DNA of 64,000 nucleotides from Pseudomonas sp. Leaf48 (GCF_001421885.1 NZ_LMLH01000007.1:19775-83774); one strand, 5' to 3'; numbered from the stretch's first letter, positions 9,162 to 16,718 are shown. Notes: generated by a model from the letters alone, not told the origin. Numbers and translations: made by a program.

Positions 9162-9689
9162 TCAGACCGTTACGGCGCGCCGGGCGGCCTTTTCGGACAT
9201 CCACTTGCTCAGTTCCACATGAGCTGTTTCAATATCAGAATTAGAGACTGGCTCATCCGACATGTCGATCGTCAACTCCAGGCGAACGCCATTGGGGTCG
9301 AAGAAGTAGATCGAACGTACGAATCCGTGGTCGGTAATGCCGAGGACCTCGATGCCGACACTTTCGAGTTTCTGTCGAACCCGCTCCATGGCGCCCATCG
9401 AGTCGACCTTCAGGGCAAGATGGTTGACCCAGGCCGGAGTGTTGGGGGAAGGCTGCGCCGCCGTGTCGTCGCCAAGGTCAAAGAAAGCGATAGAAGAGCC
9501 ATCGCACAGACTGAAGAAAAGATGCGCGAAGGGGTAGTTCTCCCCCGTGCTGGGCACGCTGTCGGCAAGAACGACGTGGGTCAGCGGCAAGCCCAGGATG
9601 TCCTCGTAGAAGGCGCGGGTTTCCTCTGCGTCGCGGCATCGCCATGCAAAATGATGAAGGCGCCGGATGGGTTCAAAAGTCTTGGGCAT
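9162..9689 (-). CDS. VOC-superfamily protein (glyoxalase/extradiol dioxygenase fold)
   Basis: 175 aa with one vicinal-oxygen-chelate domain spanning roughly residues 8-142. Likely metal ligands are His12 or His13 in LHHFAW, a His in WVNHLALKV, and Glu in GVRLELTI, the usual positions for VOC enzymes; the FFDPNGVRLE motif is typical of this fold. About 30 C-terminal residues extend past the domain. It is the first gene of the minus-strand operon, 52 bp from the divergent IclR gene. It might be a ring- or side-chain-cleaving dioxygenase or a lyase; the reaction cannot be decided here. Confidence 0.85.
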   Translation of the reverse strand: MPKTFEPIRRLHHFAWRCRDAEETRAFYEDILGLPLTHVVLADSVPSTGENYPFAHLFFSLCDGSSIAFFDLGDDTAAQPSPNTPAWVNHLALKVDSMGAMERVRQKLESVGIEVLGITDHGFVRSIYFFDPNGVRLELTIDMSDEPVSNSDIETAHVELSKWMSEKAARRAVTV

Positions 9690-9741
9690 GGGCTAAGCCT
9701 CTATGTTGTTGTTTTGGAGAATATGAGGAAAATAACGTAAA
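9690..9741. promoter_or_regulatory. Divergent promoter/operator region between VOC operon and IclR gene
   Basis: Only 52 bp separate the two divergent reading frames, so promoter elements and the IclR binding site must lie here or inside the N-terminal codons. The region is AT-rich compared with its flanks and contains a run TTTTGGAGAATATGAGG. If the IclR protein starts instead at the ATG at 9802, the available regulatory space grows to 112 bp. No perfect palindrome was found. Confidence 0.45.
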
Positions 9742-10602
9742 GTGTCAAATATTGAGATTTTACATACGACCGACGGCAATCACCCTGGAGTCCCCCGCTC
9801 GATGAGCAAATTTGTCCGAATGACCGATGTGCTGGATCTATTTTCCGAGAGCGATACCCTGCTGACAGCAGAGATGGTCGCTGCGCGCCTTCAACTGTCT
9901 CGCCCCACGGCTTTCCGCTACCTGCGCGAACTGTCGACGGCCGGCTTCCTGGCCAATTACTCCGGCCACTACTCGCTGGGAGCGCGGATCATCATGCTGG
10001 ACTACCGGATTCGTCAGTCGGACCCGCTGCTCAAAGCGGCACGCGATCCCCTGCAGCACCTCTCCGAGGAAACCGGATTCACCAGCTTCCTTTGCCGCAT
10101 GTACAACGATGAAGTAGTCAATGTGCACCAGCAGGTCGGCCGCTACCCTGCGGGTGAGGCCTTCGCGCGAGGACATCCGATGCCAATGTTTCGCGGCGCG
10201 CCGTCGCAAGCCATGCTCGCCTTCCTGCCACCGGCGCGCCTGCGCAAGATCTGTGAAAAGCATATGGACGACCCCGACCTCCAACGGCTGGGTGCCGACT
10301 GGCCTGCGCAGAAGGCCCACTTCTCCGACGTACGGAAGCGGGGGTACTACCTCTCAGAACAAGAACTGGAGGCCGGCGCCATGGGCTTGGCAGTTCCCAT
10401 CCTGATGCCACCTGTGGGCCTGGTGGGGTCCATCGCCCTGGTGTTCGATGTGGAACGGCGTGCATTGATCAATATCGAGGGCTGCGCGGCGCTCGCCCAG
10501 CGGCAGGCGAGCGAGATTGCACGGCGCCTCGCCGAGCTCGGCGCGGGAACCCGGATCGACGATCCTGGTATGTCGGCGCCGATTGAAACGGCGCGGCTCT
10601 GA
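9742..10602 (+). CDS. IclR-family transcriptional regulator
   Basis: 286 aa from a GTG start, or 266 aa from the ATG at 9802 (start of MSKFVRMTDVL), which gives the more usual family N-terminus. A winged helix-turn-helix (LTAEMVAARLQLSRPTAFRYLREL) is followed by the IclR effector-binding domain with landmarks GARIIMLDYRIR and FSDVRKRGYYLSEQELEAGAMGLAVPI. IclR proteins repress or activate adjacent catabolic operons in response to pathway compounds. The divergent position makes it the likely regulator of genes 9689-572. It is followed by the hicB remnant. Confidence 0.9.
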   Translation: MSNIEILHTTDGNHPGVPRSMSKFVRMTDVLDLFSESDTLLTAEMVAARLQLSRPTAFRYLRELSTAGFLANYSGHYSLGARIIMLDYRIRQSDPLLKAARDPLQHLSEETGFTSFLCRMYNDEVVNVHQQVGRYPAGEAFARGHPMPMFRGAPSQAMLAFLPPARLRKICEKHMDDPDLQRLGADWPAQKAHFSDVRKRGYYLSEQELEAGAMGLAVPILMPPVGLVGSIALVFDVERRALINIEGCAALAQRQASEIARRLAELGAGTRIDDPGMSAPIETARL

Positions 10603-10639
10603 CGGGCCCGAAGCGCTGAGTCCTCGGAGGACGATCAAC

Positions 10640-10772
10640 ATGCTTTACCCGATTGCGATTTCAATGGGCGACGAAAAACACGCCTGGGGCGTGGAAGTCC
10701 CTGACATTGCGGGGTGCTTTTCCGCCGGCGCTCGCCTCGGCGGCGCTCAAGGTGTTGCAACAGAGCGGATGA
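10640..10772 (+). pseudogene. hicB antitoxin remnant with internal deletion and frame change
   Basis: The first about 30 codons read as a HicB-type antitoxin N-terminus (MLYPIAISMGDEKHAWGVEV, then PDIAGCFSAG). Directly after FSAG the frame changes: in the +2 frame the DNA reads ALASAALKVLQQSG and stops at 10770-10772, which looks like the C-terminal end of HicB DNA-binding domains. The central portion is missing, so the antitoxin is dead. An SD-like GGAGGA precedes the ATG. No HicA toxin frame is visible upstream or downstream. The intact original frame continues to 10786 without family similarity. Confidence 0.75.
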
Positions 10773-10991
10773 CTTTGTTTCAGTGATGTACCTCTGGGCC
10801 CCAAGTGGCCGGTTTTTTGTGCGCAAGTGTGTTGGCTCAACGGTAGCAAGACGTTACAAACCCATCTTGCGTATCGGGTGACCCGGTCGATCAGAAAGGC
10901 ATCAGACATTGCTGTCGGTGCTTTGGTCCATAGGAATCAGGAGCCGCATACATGGACTGACGGCGCCCTACTCCTTTCAGAGATGTTATGA

Positions 10992-11597
10992 ATGAAGCAA
11001 AGGCGAACGTGGATATTTTTGCTGTTTCTGATGATTTTGACGGGCTGCGCAACGGCGCCACCCAAAGACCAGAACAACCTCTGCAACATTTATCGTGAAT
11101 ACCCGGACTGGTACGAAGACTCCCTGGACATGCAGAAGGCATGGGGCACGCCTCTACCTGTGGCGATGGCGATCATGAAGCAGGAAAGCAGTTTTGTTTC
11201 CGATGCCCTCCCCCCTCGCGACTACCTGCTGTGGGTCATCCCCTGGGGCCGGGTCAGTTCCGCATACGGCTACGCACAAGCGCAGGATCCTGTGTGGGGC
11301 GAGTACAAGGACGGCACCGGCAATGGCGGCTCACGGGACAACTTCGATGACGCGATCATGTTCATCGGCTGGTACACCACCGGCACCCAGCGCCAACTCG
11401 GGATCTCCAAATGGGACGCTTACAACCAGTATCTGGCCTACCACGAAGGTCGTGGCGGCTATAGTCGCGGCTCCCATCTCAGCAAGCCATGGCTGATACA
11501 AGTGGCGCGCAAAGTGGAGCAACAATCGCGCAACTACCAGGCGCAGTTGAAGCAGTGCAGCCAGGAACTGGAGAATGATCGCAGCTGGTTTTTCTGA
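10992..11597 (+). CDS. Lytic-transglycosylase-like (SLT domain) outer-membrane lipoprotein
   Basis: 201 aa. The N-terminus is a lipoprotein signal with lipobox LTGC (Cys19), so the protein should be lipid-anchored. The body resembles small SLT-type lytic transglycosylases: the likely catalytic Glu65 lies in MKQESSF and is followed by SSAYGYAQAQD and a DAYNQYLAYHEGRGGY motif. Such enzymes cleave peptidoglycan glycan strands without hydrolysis. Residues 146-201 are encoded by DNA that is repeated about 2.27 kb downstream at 13698-13868. A MITE lies within its terminator region. Confidence 0.85.
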   Translation: MKQRRTWIFLLFLMILTGCATAPPKDQNNLCNIYREYPDWYEDSLDMQKAWGTPLPVAMAIMKQESSFVSDALPPRDYLLWVIPWGRVSSAYGYAQAQDPVWGEYKDGTGNGGSRDNFDDAIMFIGWYTTGTQRQLGISKWDAYNQYLAYHEGRGGYSRGSHLSKPWLIQVARKVEQQSRNYQAQLKQCSQELENDRSWFF

Positions 11598-11675
11598 GTA
11601 ACGCGTCCACGGGCGCAAGCTCAAGGGCTGCCCCCCTCGTGGATGTGTAGAGATATAAAACCGGTCTTGAAGGCC

Positions 11676-11882
11676 TAATGCTGATCAGTTAAGGCATCAA
11701 ACACCGCAACCCTTATGGGAGCGAACCTTTGTGGCGAGGGGGCTTGTCGGAACGCCGCATCGCCCCGCTGGACTGCGCAGCAGTCCCATTTTCTCGGGCC
11801 GCTTCGCGACCCAACGGGGCGATGCGGCGTTCCGCCACTAAGTTTCACTCCCTCAGGAATTGTCCCTAACTGATCGGCATTA
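11676..11882. mobile_element. 207-bp MITE with IS4-like terminal inverted repeats
   Basis: The ends are TAATGCTGATCAGTTAAGG at 11676-11694 and, on the other strand, TAATGCCGATCAGTTAGGG ending at 11882: 17 of 19 positions match. The element is flanked on both sides by the same 12 bp, GTCTTGAAGGCC (11664-11675 and 11883-11894), a target-site duplication. From memory, IS4 of E. coli has ends of this type and duplicates 11-13 bp, so a non-autonomous derivative mobilised by an IS4-family transposase fits. It has no transposase gene. It interrupts the 3' untranslated region of the lipoprotein gene. Confidence 0.85.
11749..11833. repeat. Perfect 19-bp inverted repeat inside the MITE
   Basis: GGAACGCCGCATCGCCCCG at 11749-11767 is repeated as its reverse complement at 11815-11833, with a 47-bp loop that contains a smaller hairpin (GGACTGCGCAGCAGTCC). 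The surrounding words (GTGGCGAGGGGGCTTG, GGGCCGCTTCGCGACCC) resemble the intergenic repeat at 63929-64000, so the MITE may carry or have captured a REP-like unit. Confidence 0.8.
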
Positions 11883-11894
11883 GTCTTGAAGGCC

Positions 11895-12175
11895 TTTTTT
11901 TTGTTTGGATTTGCTGGAATTAGACCGTTGGCTAAATTGGCGACTCTTCGACAAAAATCCCCGTCCGCATTTTCGTCCATTTTCCGCTGATCGGTGACCG
12001 AGCGCTGGCGCCGGATACCGACTACCTTAGATCCTGTTAACGTTTTTCTCGCAGACACCATATTTAGTATCAAATTTCCTTCAGCATTAGTGATTTTACA
12101 CTGAAGAAATTAACGTTTTGCCATAAAATCGCTTTCTTGTTAGCCTTTTTCTTGCCTCGATAAAGGATTTCGTCA
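11895..12175. other. Gap upstream of the Fic gene
   Basis: About 280 bp without a supported gene. The first about 40 bp (T-run then GGATTTGCTGGAATTAGACC) are the remains of the lipoprotein-gene terminator region and align with 13955-13981. The rest is AT-rich towards the Fic start and should hold the Fic promoter; no clear -35/-10 pair was picked. A GATAAAGGA sequence about 10 bp before the ATG can serve as ribosome-binding site. Confidence 0.5.
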
Positions 12176-13735
12176 ATGCAAGTCGGTTTTCAGACCCTCG
12201 CGAACCGTCACAACATCGCTCTGGCACAGCCACTGCGCGTTGAGTCGATAATAGGCACTGTGCGAGTCAGTCGTGAAAGTGGCGGGAAGGTGGAGAACCG
12301 GTATCCACCAAGGTATCGCCCCACGGACGATTTCGCAGGTCATTTCGAGTTCGGCCTCAAGTACGAAGAGATTCATCTTGAGTTCTTTGCTCGCCTGTTT
12401 GCGGCCATAGGCCCGCAGCCTATCGAGGACTGGTGTCGACGTGAACCTTTCGGACAGTACGCCCGGCGCACGGGCTTCTTTTATGAATGGCTGACAGGCG
12501 AACGCCTGGATGTGCCTGACGTGACCAATGGCGCTTATGTTCAGGCACTTTCTCCCCAAAACTACCTGACTCGACGTGAGGCACTGCGAACGCGGCGTTG
12601 GCGGATCAATAACAACCTGCCAGGCACAGCTGGTTTTTGCCCCGTGGTTCGTCGAACAGCGCCAGTGCAGGAAGCTCTGCAATTTGATCTGCGCGAGGCA
12701 TTGGATGAGTTGGACCAAACCTTTGGCCCAGATATCCTGATGCGTACGGCCAGTTGGCTGACATTCAAGGAATCGCGCGCAAGCTTCCTCATCGAAAAGG
12801 AAGCCGACCAGGCCGACCGCATCCAGCGGTTTGCCCATGTTATTGCTCAACACTGCGGCCATATAGAAAACCCGTTGAGCAACGACAGCCTGACGTCCAT
12901 GCAAGCCGGCATCCTGGGACGTGACGCGATCGGACTGGGATTGCGTCGCTCTCCTGAGTTTGTGGGGCAGGCCACAATGCGCGAGGACATCGTGCATTAC
13001 ATTGCTCCTCATTCTGCGGATCTTGCCGGGCTATTGGCAGGGCTCAACGAGTTTGAGGTCGCAACCCGTGGCGCGGAGTCAATAGCACGTGCCGCCGTGT
13101 TGGCATTTGGTTTCGTGTACATCCATCCGATGCGCGATGGCAATGGCCGGATTCATCGGTTCCTGATCAACGACACCCTGATTCGGGATAAGGCAGTGCC
13201 TGACGGTGTGATATTGCCGGTATCAGCCACCATCACAAGCTCGATCGACTTCAGGGCGGGCTACGATCGTACACTCGAAGTGTTTTCGCGACCGTTCATG
13301 CGACGCTACGCGACGGCCTATCGGTTCGGCGAACTGGTGACCTACGAGGACGGGACACCCAGCAACTTCATCTTCGATGAATACGAGGACGCCTGCTTCA
13401 CTTGGCGATATCCCGATCTGACCGAACACGTCCTGTACACCGCTCGCGTCGTCGAACATACGATTCGAAAGGAAATGGCGGATGAAGCCAGAGTATTGGT
13501 GATTTTTCAGCGCGCTCAGGAGCAGTTGAAAGAGGTTGTGGAAATGCCGGACCAGGACGCGAACCGCATTATCCGCTCCATCAAGGAGAACGGCTGGATA
13601 GTGTCCGGCAAACTAAAGAAATCGTATCCGCTGCTAGAAGATGAGCATGTTGCAGAACGTGTTGTGGAGGCCGTGCGCTCTGCGTTCGAGGAACAGTCAG
13701 TATCTGGCCTACCACGAAGGTCGTGGCGACTATAG
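12176..13735 (+). CDS. Fic-family protein (probable AMP-transferase) with altered C-terminus
   Basis: 519 aa. The catalytic Fic motif is HPMRDGNGRIHRF at residues 317-329, with His317 and the GNGR anion-hole intact (the usual HPF is HPM). Around residues 200-210, SRASFLIEKE resembles the N-terminal inhibitory motif of class II Fic proteins. Fic enzymes usually transfer AMP to hydroxyl side chains of target proteins. The last residues (VSGLPRRSWRL) are encoded by DNA copied from the lipoprotein gene in another frame, so the natural C-terminus appears lost or replaced. No separate antitoxin gene is adjacent. Base composition is slightly more AT-rich than neighbours. Confidence 0.85.
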   Translation: MQVGFQTLANRHNIALAQPLRVESIIGTVRVSRESGGKVENRYPPRYRPTDDFAGHFEFGLKYEEIHLEFFARLFAAIGPQPIEDWCRREPFGQYARRTGFFYEWLTGERLDVPDVTNGAYVQALSPQNYLTRREALRTRRWRINNNLPGTAGFCPVVRRTAPVQEALQFDLREALDELDQTFGPDILMRTASWLTFKESRASFLIEKEADQADRIQRFAHVIAQHCGHIENPLSNDSLTSMQAGILGRDAIGLGLRRSPEFVGQATMREDIVHYIAPHSADLAGLLAGLNEFEVATRGAESIARAAVLAFGFVYIHPMRDGNGRIHRFLINDTLIRDKAVPDGVILPVSATITSSIDFRAGYDRTLEVFSRPFMRRYATAYRFGELVTYEDGTPSNFIFDEYEDACFTWRYPDLTEHVLYTARVVEHTIRKEMADEARVLVIFQRAQEQLKEVVEMPDQDANRIIRSIKENGWIVSGKLKKSYPLLEDEHVAERVVEAVRSAFEEQSVSGLPRRSWRL

Positions 13736-13868
13736 TCGCGGCTCCCATCTCAGCAAGCCTTGGCTGATACAAGTGGCGCGCAAAGTGGAACTACAATCGC
13801 GCAACTACCAGGCGCAACTGAAGCAGTGCAGCCAGAAACTGGAAGATGATCGCAGCTGGTTTTTCTGA
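13698..13868 (+). pseudogene. Duplicated 3' end of the lytic-transglycosylase lipoprotein gene
   Basis: Starting at CAGTATCTGGCC, these 171 bp match 11427-11597 without gaps and with roughly nine differences. In frame they encode QYLAYHEGRG through DRSWFF and the same stop codon, i.e. the last 56 residues of the lipoprotein. Several differences are synonymous, which suggests that the copy was once translated. Similarity continues past the stop through a terminator to about 13981, matching the region after the first copy once the MITE is removed. The 5' part of this second copy is absent and the Fic gene stands in its place. Confidence 0.88.
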
Positions 13869-13932
13869 GTGGCTCGCTCTACTGGCACAAGCTGCCACGT
13901 CTGCCCCTCGGGGGGTTGTGTAGAGATACGAG

Positions 13933-13958
13933 AAACCGGTCGTGATAGCCGGTTTTTT
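13933..13958 (+). terminator. Rho-independent terminator after the duplicated fragment
   Basis: AAACCGG is followed by a short loop and CCGGTTTTTT. The same structure after the first copy is degenerate and was later split by the MITE insertion. Confidence 0.75.
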
Positions 13959-14105
13959 GAGCCTGGATCTGGTGGATTGGACCAAACATGTCGAACAGGA
14001 AAGCTCATTACAGGACCCAGCACTATCAGTTCTGCTAGTACAGACGTCAGAGCAATTACTGTAGAACAACCACACCATCCTCTTTAACACGTAGGTGCAA
14101 ACCCT

Positions 14106-15038
14106 ATGATGTCACCCAAATCGATAAAAAGCCGACATACGATCCTACTCGCCACCAACCAGAGTCAATCCGTTCAGGCAGAAGTGAGTCAGGGTGACGC
14201 ACACGCGATAACATACACCGCCTACGGGCACCTCTCAGCTGGCCGCCCAGTTTCGACCCAGCTGGGTTTCAATGGTGAGTTGCGGGAATCTCGTACTAGC
14301 TGGTACATGCTGGGCAATGGCTATCGGGCCTATAACCCGGCGCTGATGCGTTTCCACAGTCCCGACAGGTTGAGCCCATTCGGGGCGGGTGGAGTAAACC
14401 CCTACATGTACTGTGGCGCAGACCCCATAAATCGTCGCGATCCAACAGGACGCGTCGCTGTTCCGGCCATTGCGATTCACCTTGCGGGGACCGCAGGTGG
14501 ATATTTCTCGCTCATGGGCATAGCTAATTCAGTGAAAAACTTTGCTCATTTAAACGGGGCGAGAGCTTTGGCGCTTGGGTCGGGGGGAGCCGGCGTGCTT
14601 CTCGCTACGGCAGCGGTTGCAACTTCCTCCCCCGTTCTGGCAGCTGCGAGTGTGGCAGCAGGGACAGCCAGCTTGACGTTTGCCTTGAGGGGGGCATTAG
14701 CAGAAACAGCAAGAGTAACCCTACGGGGTGCGTCGGTAGCTTCACTTGTCGATACCTCTACACTTTCCCGTTCATCACTCCTAAGATCGAACCTGAGCAC
14801 GCCACCAGTTACAGTTAACAGGTCACCGATGGCTCAACCCTCTATTGCTCCCACTCACGCAACTACACGCGCTCCTCAGACTCCCGAACCTGCGGTGCAC
14901 AATGCACATGCTGCGGAAGATCAGGAGGCACTACTGAATCGCCCTGAACGAGTGACCGCCCGATGGAGTGATTTAACAACAACGCAGTTCGTGGATGAAA
15001 CGATCCTGGCAGGCCAAAAAATCAGAAGCGCCCACTAA
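14106..15038 (+). CDS. Orphan RHS repeat-associated core protein with hydrophobic C-terminal domain
   Basis: 310 aa. Residues about 38-116 carry the RHS-associated core: TAYGHLS, LGFNGELRES, WYMLGNGYRAYNP, MRFHSPDRLSPFG, YMYCGADPINRRDPTG. This core normally closes a giant RHS shell, but here there is no YD-repeat region and no signal peptide. After the DPTG boundary comes a variable domain with strongly hydrophobic, Ala/Gly-rich segments (residues 120-200), possibly membrane-inserting, then a polar Pro/Thr-rich tail. Short orphan RHS genes of this type are frequent in Pseudomonas, and such tips are often polymorphic toxins. No immunity gene is evident downstream. Confidence 0.75.
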   Translation: MMSPKSIKSRHTILLATNQSQSVQAEVSQGDAHAITYTAYGHLSAGRPVSTQLGFNGELRESRTSWYMLGNGYRAYNPALMRFHSPDRLSPFGAGGVNPYMYCGADPINRRDPTGRVAVPAIAIHLAGTAGGYFSLMGIANSVKNFAHLNGARALALGSGGAGVLLATAAVATSSPVLAAASVAAGTASLTFALRGALAETARVTLRGASVASLVDTSTLSRSSLLRSNLSTPPVTVNRSPMAQPSIAPTHATTRAPQTPEPAVHNAHAAEDQEALLNRPERVTARWSDLTTTQFVDETILAGQKIRSAH

Positions 15039-15166
15039 GCAATGATTTTCACATTTCACCAACGTAACTCAGGCCCAAGGCTTAACCTCATGCACGAACC
15101 TCTGCCAAAGGCTTGATCCACTACTATGTTCGGGCCTGCCTCGTTTCCCGGAACATGGACTTTTGC

Positions 15167-15895
15167 ATGACTCAAAACATCTACGACAACCCCGATTTCT
15201 TCCACGGCTACAGCCAGATGGCCCGCTCCATCGGCGGCCTGGATGCAGCACCCGAATGGCCTGCACTCAGAGCGATGTTGCCACCCATGCAAGGCCTGAA
15301 GGTCGTGGATCTGGGCTGCGGCTACGGTTGGTTCTGTCGCTGGGCCAGCGAGCAAGGCGCCGGCAGCGTACTCGGCCTGGACGTTTCGCAAAAGATGCTG
15401 GAGCAGGCACGCAAGACCACCTCGGCATCAAGCGTGCGCTACGAACGTGCGGACATGGAGCACCTCGATCTGCCGGCCGCCAGTTTCGACCTGGCCTACA
15501 GCTCTTTGGCACTGCACTACATCAAGGACTTGCCGAGCCTATTGGCGAATATCCACGCAGCCCTCAAGCCCGGTTCGCGCTTCGTGTTCTCCATCGAGCA
15601 TCCGATCTTCATGGCGCCGCGCAATCCAGGCTGGATCATCGATACCGAGGGCCGCAAGAGCTGGCCCGTGGATAGCTATCAACTGGAAGGTGAGCGCGTG
15701 ACCAACTGGCTGGCGGACGGCGTGATCAAGCAGCACCGGACCCTCGGCACCTTGCTCAACCTGCTGATTGGCGCGGGCTTCAACATCCTGCGAGTGGACG
15801 AATGGGGACCGACGGATGCCGAGGTAGCAGCGCAACCGGCACTGGCCGAAGAACGTGAGCGACCCATGATGATGTTGCTCAGTGTTCAGCGCTGA
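15167..15895 (+). CDS. Class I SAM-dependent methyltransferase
   Basis: 242 aa from the ATG at 15167 (MTQNIYDNPDFFHGY), preferred over upstream in-frame starts because similarity to the family begins here. The SAM-binding motif I is VVDLGCGYGWF, followed by VLGLDVSQKML and the motif YSSLALHYIKD. It belongs to the Methyltransf_11/UbiE-like group with small-molecule substrates. It stands alone between the RHS gene and the convergent tam gene. The substrate is unknown. Confidence 0.87.
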   Translation: MTQNIYDNPDFFHGYSQMARSIGGLDAAPEWPALRAMLPPMQGLKVVDLGCGYGWFCRWASEQGAGSVLGLDVSQKMLEQARKTTSASSVRYERADMEHLDLPAASFDLAYSSLALHYIKDLPSLLANIHAALKPGSRFVFSIEHPIFMAPRNPGWIIDTEGRKSWPVDSYQLEGERVTNWLADGVIKQHRTLGTLLNLLIGAGFNILRVDEWGPTDAEVAAQPALAEERERPMMMLLSVQR

Positions 15896-15947
15896 TGGAT
15901 GAGGCAAGGGGGCAGACGACGCTCGGCGTGCCCTACCCCTTCAGGTA

Positions 15948-16718
15948 TTAGCGGGTCGCGACGATGAACAACCGCGGAAACGGCAACAGCACCGAGCCAT
16001 CGGCCAGTGCCGGATAAGCCCGCTCGATGGCCGCCTGATACTGTTTCAGATACTCAGCCCGCTCCACCTCATCCAGCGGCTCGAGAAACGGCCGCAGGCC
16101 GCTGCCCTTGAACCACTCCACCACTCCCGAGGCTCCGTCGGCGAGCGGATGGTGGTAGGTGGTGCGCCATACATCGACTCGACTGCAGTGAGATTTCAGC
16201 ATCGAATAGTAGCCTGCTGCATCGGCCATTTCCGTGCGTTGCCCGGCAGCGCTTGCCAGTTTTGCGGCCCAAGGGCCATCAGCCGCCACCTCACGCATCA
16301 AGCGGTGGGAAGGCTGATTGAGGTTGTCCGGCATCTGGATCGCCAGGCTGCCGCCCGGTGCAAGCTTGCTCACCAGCGCAGGCAACAACGTTGCGTGATC
16401 GGGTACCCACTGCAATACCGCGTTGGCGAAAATGACGTCGAACGGGCCGCTGTCGCTCCAGGTGTCGATGTCTGCGATATCGAACTGCAATTGCGGCAAA
16501 CGCTTGCGGGCGGCCTCGATCATGTCGGTGGAACTGTCCAGACCGCGCACCGTGGCGTTGGCAAAGCGCTCCACCAGCAACTCGGTCGAGTTACCCGGGC
16601 CGCAACCGATGTCGATGGCCGAGCGCACGTCCGCGGCCGGGATGGCCGCCAGCAAGTCGCGGGCGGGACGGGTGCGCTCATCTTCAAAAGCGACGTATTG
16701 TCTGGCGGACCAACTCAT
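15948..16718 (-). CDS. tam: Trans-aconitate 2-methyltransferase
   Basis: 256 aa. The start MSWSARQYVAFEDERTRPARDLL and the motif AIDIGCGPGNSTELL are characteristic of Tam, and NAVLQWVPDH is the conserved post-I region. Tam methylates trans-aconitate, a spontaneous by-product of the citric-acid-cycle intermediate cis-aconitate that inhibits aconitase. A good AAGGAG ribosome-binding site precedes the ATG. Cytoplasmic, single-gene unit convergent with the preceding methyltransferase. Confidence 0.9.
   Translation of the reverse strand: MSWSARQYVAFEDERTRPARDLLAAIPAADVRSAIDIGCGPGNSTELLVERFANATVRGLDSSTDMIEAARKRLPQLQFDIADIDTWSDSGPFDVIFANAVLQWVPDHATLLPALVSKLAPGGSLAIQMPDNLNQPSHRLMREVAADGPWAAKLASAAGQRTEMADAAGYYSMLKSHCSRVDVWRTTYHHPLADGASGVVEWFKGSGLRPFLEPLDEVERAEYLKQYQAAIERAYPALADGSVLLPFPRLFIVATR

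Noticed and set aside
10517..10786. Longer in-frame version of the hicB remnant starting inside the IclR gene
   Set aside because: The extra 41 codons are IclR sequence in another frame; the ribosome-binding site and HicB similarity begin at 10640.
12173..13012. Minus-strand frame of 279 codons opposite the Fic gene
   Set aside because: No ribosome-binding site or family resemblance; the Fic motif on the other strand is decisive.
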